Shown here: piece by piece, positions 8,466 through 17,869 of the stretch
Numbering within the stretch: the first letter of the stretch is position 1
Layout: every line of letters starts with the position of its first letter
Assembly (NCBI GenBank): GCA_020696345.1
Contig: JAEHCK010000034.1
Location: forward strand, 1-37,764
DNA from: Thermoplasmata archaeon
GTDB taxonomy: Archaea; Thermoplasmatota; Penumbrarchaeia; JAEHCK01
Direction of reading: 5' to 3'
DNA: 37,764 bases
Position numbers and translations under genes: made by a program
The notes under the pieces: generated by a model
What the model saw: only the letters and a program-made list of their open reading frames with translations
The model's database searches: none
Told to the model about the DNA's origin: nothing

Positions 8466-9965
8466 ATGGCCGATCATAATAACAAATTCAAAGGTGTAGG
8501 ATTAACCTATGATGATATCCTTTTAAAGGTACAATACTCGGATATAGATCCATCAAAAGTAAATGTCGAAACCCGGATCACCAAGAATATTCGGTTGAAA
8601 GTACCTATTCTAAGTGCAGCGATGGACACGGTTACCGAATCCAAAATGGCAATAGCCTTGGCCCTCGAAGGCGGACTCGGTGTGATCCATCGTAATATGT
8701 CCCCACAACAACAAGCCGCCGAGGTCAGGAATGTAAAACGATTTGAGAGCGGTTTTGTGGAGAACCCACTAACTCTTTCATTATCAAAAACACTTGCCGA
8801 TGCGAGAGTGATCAACAAGAAATATAGTGGGATCCCCATTACTGATGATGGTAGCGCCAATGGTAAGTTAGTGGGATTATTAACTTCAAAAGATTACTAT
8901 TTCGATGATCCTGATGAGCATCTGATCAAGGATTATATGACACCGTTCAAAGACCTGGTAATAGATTATGAAGGAATTACCTTAGATGATGCAAATAAGA
9001 GACTGAAAGAGAGTAAAAAAGGGATGGTACTGCTTATTAATAATGATACAGAACAGAGATTGATGAGTTTGGTATGTCGTAAGGACCTGGAAAAGAATTA
9101 TCTTTACCCAAATGCTTGTAAGGACAAAAACAAACGGTTACGGGTAGCCGCCGCAGTTGGTCCGAGCGATCTGGAAGTACGCTCTGCATTGTTGATACAA
9201 GCAAAAGTGGATGCGTTAGTGATCGATACCGCCCATGGTTATACCAAAAATGTTTTGGATTGTATAAAACTCTTAAAAGACAATTATCCAGATACAGAAG
9301 TGATCGCGGGTAATGTGGCAACTCCTGAGGGTGTAAAAGGACTTATTGATGCTGGCGCCGATGCAATAAAAGTTGGAATCGGTCCTGGTGCGATCTGTAC
9401 CACACGCGTTATAGCCGGTGTTGGTGTACCCCAGGCCACGGCGGTTTTTGACTGTGTTAGATCTGCCGGCGATGTGCCAATAATCGCAGATGGTGGTATT
9501 AAATATTCTGGTGATATTGCCAAGGCAATAGGCCTTGGCGCTTGTGCGGTTATGATAGGTAGCCTTTTCGCCGGTACTGATGAAGCACCGGGTGAAACAT
9601 ATATTACCGAAGACCATCGCGTGTTCAAATCCTATCGCGGTATGGGCTCGATCGGCGCTATGCAGAGTGGCAGTGCAGACCGGTACTTTCAAAAAGTATC
9701 AGGAAGTAAAATGTCACAAAAATTAGTGCCGGAGGGTATCGAGGGGATGGTGCCAGCTATTGGTCCATTGAAAGATCATGTATATCAATTAATAGGTGGT
9801 TTACGCCAAGCCATGGGTTATTGTGGTGCAATAAATATTAAAAAGTTTCAGGAGAAAACAGTATTTATTCGTAGTACCACAGGTTCTGCACTAAAGGAGA
9901 GCCATCCAAGAGTACCGCTCGTTAAACGTGCACCTAATTATCCTATGGATGACAATCAAATATAA
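8466..9965 (+). CDS. guaB: Inosine-5'-monophosphate dehydrogenase
   Basis: Oxidises IMP to XMP with NAD+, the committed step of GMP synthesis. With the ATG at 8466 it has 499 residues, normal for IMPDH. A CBS-domain pair lies inside the barrel at about 95-215 (SGIPITDDG, then [19 protein letters not shown]). The barrel shows [21 protein letters not shown] and the IMP-binding loop [13 protein letters not shown] with catalytic Cys near 309. [16 protein letters not shown] and the flap [19 protein letters not shown] follow. GTG codons at 8457 and 8460 are in frame. I chose the ATG because the upstream GGTGA looks like its Shine-Dalgarno site, although the spacing is short, and because a start near 8455 would leave a very short leader. 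Its stop lies 9 bases from the end of the convergent DnaA-like gene. Confidence 0.95.
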   Translation: MADHNNKFKGVGLTYDDILLKVQYSDIDPSKVNVETRITKNIRLKVPILSAAMDTVTESKMAIALALEGGLGVIHRNMSPQQQAAEVRNVKRFESGFVENPLTLSLSKTLADARVINKKYSGIPITDDGSANGKLVGLLTSKDYYFDDPDEHLIKDYMTPFKDLVIDYEGITLDDANKRLKESKKGMVLLINNDTEQRLMSLVCRKDLEKNYLYPNACKDKNKRLRVAAAVGPSDLEVRSALLIQAKVDALVIDTAHGYTKNVLDCIKLLKDNYPDTEVIAGNVATPEGVKGLIDAGADAIKVGIGPGAICTTRVIAGVGVPQATAVFDCVRSAGDVPIIADGGIKYSGDIAKAIGLGACAVMIGSLFAGTDEAPGETYITEDHRVFKSYRGMGSIGAMQSGSADRYFQKVSGSKMSQKLVPEGIEGMVPAIGPLKDHVYQLIGGLRQAMGYCGAINIKKFQEKTVFIRSTTGSALKESHPRVPLVKRAPNYPMDDNQI

Positions 9966-9974
9966 TTTCATATT

Positions 9975-12900
9975 TTAAACACGTTTTTTCTTCTTCTTCT
10001 TCTTCTTTTTCTTCTCTTCTTCTTCTTCAATTACCTCAAATTCAGTACCACAACTCTCACAACGAAGTTCGTTCGTGTTCACAGATCCATGACATAATGG
10101 ACACTCATAGGTTTCAGCACCAAAACTGACGCCACAGTTGGAGCATTCTGCGGAATCTGCAGGAACTAGTTCACCACAGTTGCCACATTTTGCCAATTCA
10201 ACTTCTTTTTCACCTTCTTCTTCAATTTCACCACTGACTATTTCTTCCGGTCCAGGTGTGGTTGGCGTTTCAGGTGCAGTTGGTTCTTTAGGTTTTTGTT
10301 GTTCTGGTGCAGCCTGTTTTTCAGGTCCCGGTCCAACTTCAGGTTCAGGAGCACTCTCAGTTCCAGCTTCAGCAACGGTTTCAACGGGTGCCGCTTCTTT
10401 TTCGGGTTCCGGCATTGGTTCCTTGGCTGGTTTGGATGCTTGAACTTCTGCGGCAACTGGTTCTTCTTTGGTAGCTTCAACTTCCTTCTTCTCTTCCTTG
10501 GCTTTTTCTCTATCTCTATTGAGAATTGGGGAAAGTTTCTTTTTTAGAGATGATAATCGTTTCTCAATGGATGATAATCCATCAGATACGCTAAGTGGTT
10601 TTTTCGAAGCACTCTTTTTCATCGGTTCTTCAACATCTGTAGCACGTGCAGATGGCCGCTCAGCCAAGAAATCCTTCAGAACGTCTTTTGCCAGTGCTTC
10701 ATTGATGACCTCATCTGTCAATTTAGAATATGCCACGATCTTTGTCAATGCACCCTGTAATTCTCGAATGTTGCTTTTAACTTTGCTAGCAATAAGATGC
10801 ATTACCTCATCTGGGACATCAACTTTTTGTTTTTTTGCCTCTCTTCTTAGAATAATTATCTTCGTTTCAAGACTGGGTGGCTGTATATCTGTGATCAAAC
10901 CACCTTCAAAGCGCGATTTCAAACGCTCTTCCAGTTGTGGGATCTCTCGTGGTGGCCGATCACTGGATATTACAATTTGTTTATGAGCAGTATATAATGT
11001 ATTAAAAGTATGGAAGAACTCCTCCTGGGTACTTTCCTTACCTGCCAAAAATTGAATGTCGTCAATGATTAAGACATCGGCAGTTCTGTATAGTTTTCGA
11101 AATTCTTCGATCCTGTCATACCGAATTGAGTTGATCAGTTCATTTGTGAATTTTTCTGAGGTTGTATATACTATGTTCCTTTTTTTATCTTGATGTTTAA
11201 TATGATTCCCAACTGCATTCAATAAATGAGTTTTGCCCAATCCTACTCCACCATAGATAAACAAGGGATTATATGCTTCGGCCGGCGCCTCGGCCACGGC
11301 CAGCGCCGCCGCATGTGTAAATCTATTGCTGGCGCCAACGACGTATGTGTCAAATACATACTCAGAAACCAACTCCAGGGGAGAACCGAGCACTAATTTA
11401 ACAGATTGAGCCTCTTTTTCTTTCTCAGGTTTTGTTTCTTCTTCTTTTTCTTCTGTAGGCTTCTTCTCTCCTTTCACTGGTTCCGCACCGGCTTTTTGTA
11501 CCTTAACACCCATTTTCTTCTGAAGCTCCAGTAATTGATTAAGGTCTTTTTCAAAAGTTTCGAATGCACTTTCCATTTCTGATAATTCTTTATCCAGAAT
11601 GCCATCAAGTGGTTCCAGATTGAAGCCTTGATCTTTCCAACTTTCATATTTGGATTTTAGCTCTTCTCTTCGCTGTTTGGTAGTTTCAATCTTTTGCATT
11701 AACTCATTAAATTCATCCTCAATTTCATTAACTTTTACAGGCCCTTTTAATTTTGCCTTTATTTCTTCAATTTCATTTTCAAACCATTTTGTATCCAGCG
11801 CATCAAGTTGTTCTTTAAAACCATTTAATTTGTTGATCGATTCATTAACTTCAATTGCTTTTTCACTAATCTTATCCACCTGTTGATCCATCACATCATC
11901 CATTATACTGACGTCAAATCCTTCCTCACGCCAGCGTTCAAGTTGATCTTTTAACTCTTTACGATGTTTTTGTTCATTTTCTAATGTTTCAACAAGTCCA
12001 GACATTGCTTTTTCAATTTCTACTATTGCTCCTGGACTATTTAGCTGTTCTTTTATCTTGCTAACTTCTTCTTCATGCCATTTAGTATCTAAAGATTCCA
12101 ATTGTTCTTTGAAACTTTTAAGTTTTGTAATGCTATTCTCTATTTCAGTATTACATTTTTCCAGCTCGGCCAGCGAATCATCTGAGGGAATATTAATACC
12201 CGATAGGTCATAACCTTCTTCACTACAAGCCTGGATCGCCGCTTTAATTTCTTCACGACGCTTAACCTCACCTGCCAGCCCTTCAATAAAAGAGTTCAGC
12301 TCATCTTCGATCTCGGGTAAATTGTTTGTGTCCATGATCTTATCTTTCAACTTGTTTATTTCCTCCTCATGTCCGGGTGCATCGGTCGATTCTAATCTAT
12401 TCTTCAAACCTTTTAATCTTTCAATGTCCTCTTGAAACTTATTAAACGCCTCATTAATACCCTTACGATCACCCTTTAGTAATTCTTCCATCTTGGTTAC
12501 AATAAAGCCCTCCTTGGCTATTTCCTCCAGTTTCGTTTTTATCGTATTTTCTTCTTCTTCTTGAGCATCGATCTTTTCTTTTATTCCTGAAAATATTTCA
12601 TTAATTTCATCAATTGCATTTACATCAGTAAGTTTAGCTTTGATCTGATCAACTTCATCACTGAAGCCAGAAACATCCATCTCATTCAATTGATTCCCGA
12701 TCTCTTCTAATTGTTTCTTTTTGTCTTCAAAGACTTCAAACTTTTCCATTATCACATCTAATTTCTCATCCATTATTTGTTCCAATTCTTCAACATTGTA
12801 CCCTTTGTTCTTAAGGTCATCCAGAATTGCCCGCAGCCCTTCTTTTTTCGTGTTTAATTCTTCAGCCTTTTTCTCCAGCTCGGAAACAGCTGCGGTCAAT

Positions 12901-14156
12901 TCTTCTAAAACACCAACATTAAATAAGCTCCCTTGCATCTCTTGAACCTCATTTTCCAGTTCTTTATGCTTGATCTGATCCAAGCGATCTTTTAATGCTT
13001 GAAGTTCTTGAATTCCCTTTTCAAACTCGAGAAATTTTTCTTCTACTATATCGAACGGTTCATCAAAAACACTTTTAATGGATGTAACATCGAACCCATT
13101 TCTTTCCCAATCATCAATTACAGACGTTAATCTAACTTTTTTCTCTTTGTCCTCTTTAATTTTTTGTTCGAGTTTAGAGTAATTTTCCATTACCTCGTCC
13201 AATGCTGTTACATCTTTCAATTTGGTTAGAAGTGCATTAACATCGTCTTCGAAACCTTTTGGATTAACCTTTTTTACCATCGCTTCATATTCTTTAAGTT
13301 TTTGAATGGTATCCATGACAGATGTAAACTCATCCCACGCACTTGCCATGTCATTTTTAATTAATGCACTTAAATGCGCCACATTGTAACCTTCATCTTT
13401 CCAACCATCTACTCTTTTCATAAGTTCATCTTGGCGCTGTATTTCTTCATTTATCGTATCTTCGAGTTTTGACAGATCTTTTTCAATCTCAAAGATCAGG
13501 TCTGGATCATTCAATTTCGTTTCGATCTGTTGAACCTGCTCTTTATATTCTGCAGTGTCGATCTTACTCAACCGATCGTCCAATTCTGTTAATTTATTAA
13601 CTTTCCTTTTGAAATCATCAAATGCATCTTGTACCTTCTCGAGATCGTCATTGAATATCTTTTCCAATCCTTTAACGACATATCCATCCATTTTCCATGA
13701 TTTCAATTGTTCTTCAAGTTCGCCTCGTTTTTGAGATTCAAGTTCTCGCTTTTCCTTTTTCTCTTTTCTTTTCTTATCAAGCTCCTTCATTTCCGTTAAC
13801 TTTTTTTCGAAATGAAAATCTTCTTCGGTTATCTTAGCTTTTGAAAAGAATTGTATCATTAAACTTACGTCTATAGCTGAGTGAACCTCGATATTGGATT
13901 CTTCATTGAGCGATGCCTTAATGATCGGTATAACTGCATCGGCACCAGTTTTGGTTTTTCCTCTGGTTATACATTCAGTTAAAACTGGAACCCCTTCAAG
14001 CAGGACTACTTGACCTTGGAGTTCTCCATCTTTTTCTTGTTTGGTAATGGTCAAGTATCCCGAAAAGTCCTTAGATTTGAGTTCCTCTATTTTATCTTTC
14101 AGTACATCAAGACCGCCGGTAATTGTCTCATCTATCTTCCCTTTTGGGAGTTTCAA
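9975..14156 (-). CDS. DnaA-type AAA+ ATPase fused to eight coiled-coil repeats and zinc ribbons
   Basis: Chimeric 1393-residue protein. Residues 1-130 form an unrecognised N-terminal domain (possibly DUF2226-like). Residues about 145-890 are eight charged coiled-coil units of about 97 residues, each with a hinge such as WKDEGYNV or WERNGFDV. The AAA+ domain (about 922-1162) closely matches domain III of bacterial Dna[20 protein letters not shown] (Walker A near 967), [15 protein letters not shown] (Walker B), VISSDRPP (sensor I), [13 protein letters not shown] (arginine finger), NIRELQGAL (sensor II). The DnaA DNA-binding domain IV is missing. Instead come a Pro/Glu-rich linker, two zinc-ribbon CxxC pairs (about 1323-1372) and a Glu-run/Lys-run tail. 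Start: a TTG with GGAGG eight bases upstream, and an in-frame TTG at 14198 precedes that site. Role unknown; ATP-driven assembly on DNA or at another scaffold is an inference. Confidence 0.8.
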   Translation of the reverse strand: MKLPKGKIDETITGGLDVLKDKIEELKSKDFSGYLTITKQEKDGELQGQVVLLEGVPVLTECITRGKTKTGADAVIPIIKASLNEESNIEVHSAIDVSLMIQFFSKAKITEEDFHFEKKLTEMKELDKKRKEKKEKRELESQKRGELEEQLKSWKMDGYVVKGLEKIFNDDLEKVQDAFDDFKRKVNKLTELDDRLSKIDTAEYKEQVQQIETKLNDPDLIFEIEKDLSKLEDTINEEIQRQDELMKRVDGWKDEGYNVAHLSALIKNDMASAWDEFTSVMDTIQKLKEYEAMVKKVNPKGFEDDVNALLTKLKDVTALDEVMENYSKLEQKIKEDKEKKVRLTSVIDDWERNGFDVTSIKSVFDEPFDIVEEKFLEFEKGIQELQALKDRLDQIKHKELENEVQEMQGSLFNVGVLEELTAAVSELEKKAEELNTKKEGLRAILDDLKNKGYNVEELEQIMDEKLDVIMEKFEVFEDKKKQLEEIGNQLNEMDVSGFSDEVDQIKAKLTDVNAIDEINEIFSGIKEKIDAQEEEENTIKTKLEEIAKEGFIVTKMEELLKGDRKGINEAFNKFQEDIERLKGLKNRLESTDAPGHEEEINKLKDKIMDTNNLPEIEDELNSFIEGLAGEVKRREEIKAAIQACSEEGYDLSGINIPSDDSLAELEKCNTEIENSITKLKSFKEQLESLDTKWHEEEVSKIKEQLNSPGAIVEIEKAMSGLVETLENEQKHRKELKDQLERWREEGFDVSIMDDVMDQQVDKISEKAIEVNESINKLNGFKEQLDALDTKWFENEIEEIKAKLKGPVKVNEIEDEFNELMQKIETTKQRREELKSKYESWKDQGFNLEPLDGILDKELSEMESAFETFEKDLNQLLELQKKMGVKVQKAGAEPVKGEKKPTEEKEEETKPEKEKEAQSVKLVLGSPLELVSEYVFDTYVVGASNRFTHAAALAVAEAPAEAYNPLFIYGGVGLGKTHLLNAVGNHIKHQDKKRNIVYTTSEKFTNELINSIRYDRIEEFRKLYRTADVLIIDDIQFLAGKESTQEEFFHTFNTLYTAHKQIVISSDRPPREIPQLEERLKSRFEGGLITDIQPPSLETKIIILRREAKKQKVDVPDEVMHLIASKVKSNIRELQGALTKIVAYSKLTDEVINEALAKDVLKDFLAERPSARATDVEEPMKKSASKKPLSVSDGLSSIEKRLSSLKKKLSPILNRDREKAKEEKKEVEATKEEPVAAEVQASKPAKEPMPEPEKEAAPVETVAEAGTESAPEPEVGPGPEKQAAPEQQKPKEPTAPETPTTPGPEEIVSGEIEEEGEKEVELAKCGNCGELVPADSAECSNCGVSFGAETYECPLCHGSVNTNELRCESCGTEFEVIEEEEEKKKKKKKKKKRV

Positions 14157-14198
14157 TGTATTATCCTCCGAAATTAATAGTAATAATATTTTGATCAA

Positions 14199-14453
14199 GT
14201 TTTTATTGATAGAAATAATTCCCAGAGATGTAATTCATCCTACGAAAGTTCTAGAACTTATCCTATTTGGATAAATATCCATAATAACCTTTAGTTTAAA
14301 ATTTTTTCGATTAAATTCGATAATGAAAACTGAATTTTCATTATATGATTGTACGTTTATAACATTTACTAAATGACATTTTATATCTTTGAAAAAAATA
14401 ATAATTCAACTCATGACCAGTAATTAGATACGTTCTGAAACGGTCATCAAGTT
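14199..14453. promoter_or_regulatory. Spacer with palindromes upstream of the DnaA-like gene
   Basis: Perfect palindromes AGTTCTAGAACT (14247-14258) and GGATAAATATCC (14269-14280) lie about 90-125 bases upstream of the TTG start at 14156. CAATAAAAACTTG on the minus strand (about 14197-14209) is a possible TATA element that would start transcription just before the GGAGG site. Operator function is a guess. A small hairpin, TGAAAC/GTTTCA (14436-14456), overlaps the end of the kor operon. No gene seen. Confidence 0.3.
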
Positions 14454-15029
14454 TCAACAAAGTTTTTCACCTAACTTCATACCATCCAAATTTGGTTTTT
14501 GAGATGCAATCGGTATTTTCTGTCGTATTGCCTGTGAAATTGCCAATTCAGTCACAATTCCAGTGATCTTTGAAAAGCAGCTTAGCATAATAATATTTCC
14601 TACCATTGGTATATTATTTTCAATTGCACATCGGTGCGCCTCAATTCTTATGATCTTAGCTTTTTTTTCAAACCCTCTCAAATCAAATTTATGAGTGGAA
14701 TCGATAAAGATCGATGATCTCTCAGGTTCTATTATTTTTTTATAGTACGCATCGAACCCATGTTGGCTAAACGAAATAAGGAAGGTTGGTGATTCAATAA
14801 ATGTATATTGTACGGGATTTTCCGATATGATCACCTGCGAACATAGCGCCTCGCCACGCTGGGCCGCACCATATATGCTCCTCTGGCTTGCGAACTTGCC
14901 ATCCAAGCTTGCAGCAAGACCAAGTATTTCGCCGGCAAGTACAACACCTTCACCACCCATGCCCGTGATCAGTATCTCATATCGTTTTGGCGAGCTCTTT
15001 GAAATATAGTTTTTATTTAGCTTTTCCAT
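14454..15029 (-). CDS. korC: 2-oxoacid:ferredoxin oxidoreductase, gamma subunit
   Basis: Gamma subunit of a thiamine-diphosphate 2-oxoacid:ferredoxin oxidoreductase (KorC/VorC type), 191 residues, normal size. EILITGMGGEGVVLAGEIL near the N-terminus is the family glycine-rich motif. SQRSIYGAAQRGEALCSQV follows the usual SYGPEVRGG-like position. In these enzymes the gamma subunit helps form the CoA-binding and inter-subunit region. It is the last gene of the korDABC operon, with two bases between the beta stop and this ATG. The subunit set (separate alpha, beta, gamma and a ferredoxin-like delta) matches 2-oxoglutarate or branched-chain enzymes better than single-chain pyruvate enzymes. The actual substrate is uncertain. 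Confidence 0.88.
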   Translation of the reverse strand: MEKLNKNYISKSSPKRYEILITGMGGEGVVLAGEILGLAASLDGKFASQRSIYGAAQRGEALCSQVIISENPVQYTFIESPTFLISFSQHGFDAYYKKIIEPERSSIFIDSTHKFDLRGFEKKAKIIRIEAHRCAIENNIPMVGNIIMLSCFSKITGIVTELAISQAIRQKIPIASQKPNLDGMKLGEKLC

Positions 15030-15031
15030 TA

Positions 15032-15877
15032 TTACCGCACCTCTTCAGATCTAGTATTGGTTTTTTTGCCAGCATTAGAAATTGTTCCTTTGATGTTTTG
15101 CGACAGACCCAAAACCTGCTCATCAGAAAAAACACCCAGCAGTATTTTATCTTTTAATTCTTTCTGCGAATATTTATCTTTATTTTTTATCAGGACTGAA
15201 TTTTTTTCGAAAAGATCGAATAATATCTTTGGATCGTCCGTACCATAATTACGTTTTTGAAACTGAGTGGTACATGGTGATAAAACTTCAATAAATGCAA
15301 ATCCATTGTCGGACCGTTTCAATCCTGTGCTAAAACTCTTTTCCAATTGGACAACATGCTTAACTGTCCATCGTGCCGAGTAAGACGCACCGGCTGCGGC
15401 TACCATCTCCGCGACCTTGAGTGGGTATTCGAAGTTACCGTATGGAGTTGTGGTTGTAATAGCATTATGGAAAGTTGTGGGTCCGCATTGACCACCAGTC
15501 ATACCAAAATTGAAATTATTTACTAAAATACATAAAGCTTCCAAATTACGTCTAGCCGCATGAATTAAATGGTTCCCGCCGATGGATGCCAGATCGCCAT
15601 CACCACTTACAATAATGATCTTTAGCTCGGGATCTGCGGTCTTAACACCGGTTGCAACTGCAATTGGTCGTCCGTGGGTAGTATGAAATGTATCTGCATT
15701 TAAATGTGGGCTTACGATCCAACCCGAACATCCTATTCCACTTAGAAATATGAACCTGTCCAATGGATCTTTGAATCTCGGATCCTTAATATCTTGTTCT
15801 GCAATATATCTCTTAAGGCTTCTAATTAAAGTGTGCAGAATAATACCATTTCCACATCCTGGGCAGAATCCATGCAA
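15032..15877 (-). CDS. korB: 2-oxoacid:ferredoxin oxidoreductase, beta subunit
   Basis: Beta subunit carrying thiamine diphosphate and a 4Fe-4S cluster. HGFCPGCGNGIILHTLIR is the family N-terminal cluster motif. GDGDLASIGGNHLIHAARRN is the ThDP/Mg motif, and NFGMTGGQCGPTT lies nearby. The coordinates given use the first conventional initiator, a TTG at 15877. This cuts off a conserved stretch: the same frame continues upstream as IQHLHPNDDYLRK, matching the HP...YLR element that normally precedes CPGCG. No ATG, GTG or TTG exists in that extension. The best upstream candidate is CTG at 15917-15919, overlapping the alpha stop as CTGA, with GGGGGA six bases before it. With that start the protein would have 295 residues. 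Confidence 0.88.
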   Translation of the reverse strand: MHGFCPGCGNGIILHTLIRSLKRYIAEQDIKDPRFKDPLDRFIFLSGIGCSGWIVSPHLNADTFHTTHGRPIAVATGVKTADPELKIIIVSGDGDLASIGGNHLIHAARRNLEALCILVNNFNFGMTGGQCGPTTFHNAITTTTPYGNFEYPLKVAEMVAAAGASYSARWTVKHVVQLEKSFSTGLKRSDNGFAFIEVLSPCTTQFQKRNYGTDDPKILFDLFEKNSVLIKNKDKYSQKELKDKILLGVFSDEQVLGLSQNIKGTISNAGKKTNTRSEEVR

Positions 15878-15915
15878 TTTTCTCAGATAATCGTCATTCG
15901 GGTGTAAATGCTGTA

Positions 15916-17064
15916 TCAGAGAAATTCCCCCAATGTATCCAAAATGGTCGTTGGTTTGATCGGTTCGCCACCACCAATTTGCGAAATGGAATGAATTTCA
16001 ATATCCTTTTCAATGGCCCGCTTTATCTCTCTCGCCAATAAACCCGAATTATACTCGGGAACAATAATATGCTTCAACCCTTTGGCGAATTCGTTAACCT
16101 GCTCATCTGCAAATGGCCAGATAGTTATCATTCGTAGGTCTGCCACAAGTTCTCTTTCATTCTCAGGCAGCCTAGCCAGTGCTTCATTCACTACTCGCAC
16201 GGCAGAACCATAACTAATTATTCCAATCTTGGCATTTTTCGGTTTGGTTGTTTCCAGTTTGATTATCTTATCTTTATTCTTAAGTATTTTATCTGAAAAC
16301 CTTCGTACTAGTTTACGGTGTATATCCCCATTCTTGGTTTGTCTCCAGCCAAACTCATCATGTGTGCTGCCAGTGATTAAAAGTTTGTAACCCTCACCAA
16401 GGTATGGCATTGGCGGCACCAGATCACCTTTCTTGACTGGGCCAAATGGCGGCTCATTCGTATTTGTTGGACGCCGCCTGTTTACAATGTCTTGTTTGTC
16501 CGGAATCTTCATCGTTTCTTGAAGATGTCCGATATGCTCTTCTAAAAGTAATATTACAGGTGTTCTGTATCGTTCTGCAAGATTAAAACATTCAATTGTA
16601 AAAGAATAGGCCTCAGCTACCGTGCTTGCAGATAACACAATGATCTCGAAATCAGCACAATGGGTACCATATCGAACCTGATAAATATCACCACTACCGG
16701 TAAGTGTGGCCTGGCCTGTGCTCGGGCCCGCACGCTGCACATTAACGATCACACATGGTGTTTCCGTCATTATTGCATAACCAATATTCTCCTGCATTAA
16801 CGAGAATCCTGGGCCGGAAGTGGCCGTCATGGCTTTTTTCCCGGTCCAGCTGGCGCCTATAACCGCACAAATGGATGCGATCTCATCCTCCATCTGTAAA
16901 CACACACCACCAACCTCGGGTAATCTGGATGCAAGATGATGAAATACTTCGGATGATGGTGTTATCGGATACCCTGCATAGAATCTACATCCTGCAGCTA
17001 TGGCGCCCTCTGCAACTGCATAATTTCCCTGCCAAAAACGAAGGTTTCGTTTTAAAGTATTCAT
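15916..17064 (-). CDS. korA: 2-oxoacid:ferredoxin oxidoreductase, alpha subunit
   Basis: Alpha subunit (domains I and II of pyruvate:ferredoxin oxidoreductase), 382 residues. Motifs: QGNYAVAEGAIAAGCRFYAG and YPITPSSEVFHHLA near residues 13-45, MEDEIASICAVIGASWTGK, and ATSGPGFSLMQENIGYA near 80-97. The C-terminal half includes GSTHDEFGW and KIGIISYGSAVRVVNEAL. Together with beta, gamma and delta it oxidatively decarboxylates a 2-oxoacid with CoA to acyl-CoA and reduces ferredoxin. Start: ATG at 17064, 22 bases after the delta gene. This N-terminus matches the family. Confidence 0.92.
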   Translation of the reverse strand: MNTLKRNLRFWQGNYAVAEGAIAAGCRFYAGYPITPSSEVFHHLASRLPEVGGVCLQMEDEIASICAVIGASWTGKKAMTATSGPGFSLMQENIGYAIMTETPCVIVNVQRAGPSTGQATLTGSGDIYQVRYGTHCADFEIIVLSASTVAEAYSFTIECFNLAERYRTPVILLLEEHIGHLQETMKIPDKQDIVNRRRPTNTNEPPFGPVKKGDLVPPMPYLGEGYKLLITGSTHDEFGWRQTKNGDIHRKLVRRFSDKILKNKDKIIKLETTKPKNAKIGIISYGSAVRVVNEALARLPENERELVADLRMITIWPFADEQVNEFAKGLKHIIVPEYNSGLLAREIKRAIEKDIEIHSISQIGGGEPIKPTTILDTLGEFL

Positions 17065-17086
17065 TTTAATACCCTTTGAGATCTAT

Positions 17087-17311
17087 CTAATTTTTTCCGG
17101 AGCAATATATTGCAAAGTCCGGACATAATTTAAAACATAATTGACAACCTTTACATTTATCAATATCTTTTATCTTTGGTATGTAATAACCGTTCAAATT
17201 AGTTTTTTCAGACATCTCCAAAGCATCTGTTGGACAATATATAACACACAGTTCACAGCCTTTACATCGATCTTCTATTATCGTGATAGTAAATTTCCTG
17301 TCGAGACCCAT
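17087..17311 (-). CDS. korD: 2-oxoacid:ferredoxin oxidoreductase, delta (2x[4Fe-4S] ferredoxin) subunit
   Basis: Small ferredoxin-like delta subunit, 74 residues, with two complete 4Fe-4S motifs: CKGCELCVIYCP and CKGCQLCFKLCP. It passes electrons from the catalytic subunits to free ferredoxin. I start it at the ATG at 17311 because GAGG lies seven bases upstream. An upstream in-frame TTG at 17359 would add 16 residues not typical of the family. It is the first gene of the kor operon. An AT-rich stretch (about 17360-17395) upstream on the minus strand is the likely promoter. Confidence 0.88.
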   Translation of the reverse strand: MGLDRKFTITIIEDRCKGCELCVIYCPTDALEMSEKTNLNGYYIPKIKDIDKCKGCQLCFKLCPDFAIYCSGKN

Positions 17312-17866
17312 ATTCAATCCTCGAAGTTCTACATTGTTAATGTATGTGGAGTTAGCCAACGTTTTTAAGCGTAAGAATTAATAATTATTAAAACTTATCT
17401 TTTTTTCTCTTACCCAGCTCATTTGCCAAGTCGCTCTGATTCATCTGATCGCTTTAGCCAAGCCCCAAATTAGATTTTATACGGAAATTCCAAGCTCCAA
17501 GTATCAAGCTCCAAAAAGATACTTTTAACTTTTACAATGTAGATTTATTGATTTTTTAATAATTTGATGGGATATCGATTTCTTGATCAATCCAACATCA
17601 ATTCAGCAAATTATCAAACCAGCATCAAATGAACACTGCTACTGTTCAGCATCAATTCAGTAAATTATCATCCAATTCCCAACCAGCAAATTACCCGCTA
17701 TTCACCATTTGTTCATCCTACGAAAATTAGTAGAAATATCACATCACCCATACCACCACAAATTTTATGTAAGGAAAATCCGTTCAGTTGTGATAGTACC
17801 GATTAATCTGGCATTAGAAATATCTCATGTAAATTTGGTTGTCCAAACCATTTAGGGGGAATTGGT
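17312..17866. other. Divergent spacer between kor operon and acyl-CoA dehydrogenase gene
   Basis: This 555-bp region separates two divergent units and should hold both promoters. I see no gene. CATCAATTCAGCAAATTATCA (17596-17616) recurs as CATCAATTCAGTAAATTATCA (17650-17670), 54 bases apart, with further fragments (ACCAGCAAATTAC, ACCAGCATCAAAT) nearby. A second short repeat, AAGCTCCAA, occurs twice around 17490-17515. GAAATATCTCATG (about 17817-17829) could be the TATA region of the dehydrogenase gene, about 45 bases before its proposed start. Confidence 0.4.
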
Positions 17867-17869
17867 CTG
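17854..17869 (+). promoter_or_regulatory. Shine-Dalgarno site and CTG initiator of the acyl-CoA dehydrogenase gene
   Basis: AGGGGGA (17854-17860), then six bases, then CTG (17867-17869). The frame upstream has no ATG, GTG or TTG back to a TAA near 17805. The next conventional start, TTG at 17999, would delete 44 residues with typical acyl-CoA dehydrogenase N-terminal sequence. The arrangement is the same as that proposed for korB. Confidence 0.6.

Noticed and set aside
9975-14156. Horizontally acquired ordinary bacterial dnaA
   Set aside because: Only domain III is DnaA-like. Domain IV is missing, and the flanking parts are unlike bacterial DnaA.
14235-17725. TTCATCCTACGAAA shared by the spacers at 14235 and 17712
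   Set aside because: A 14-base match is expected by chance somewhere in an AT-biased window of this size, and the flanks do not align.
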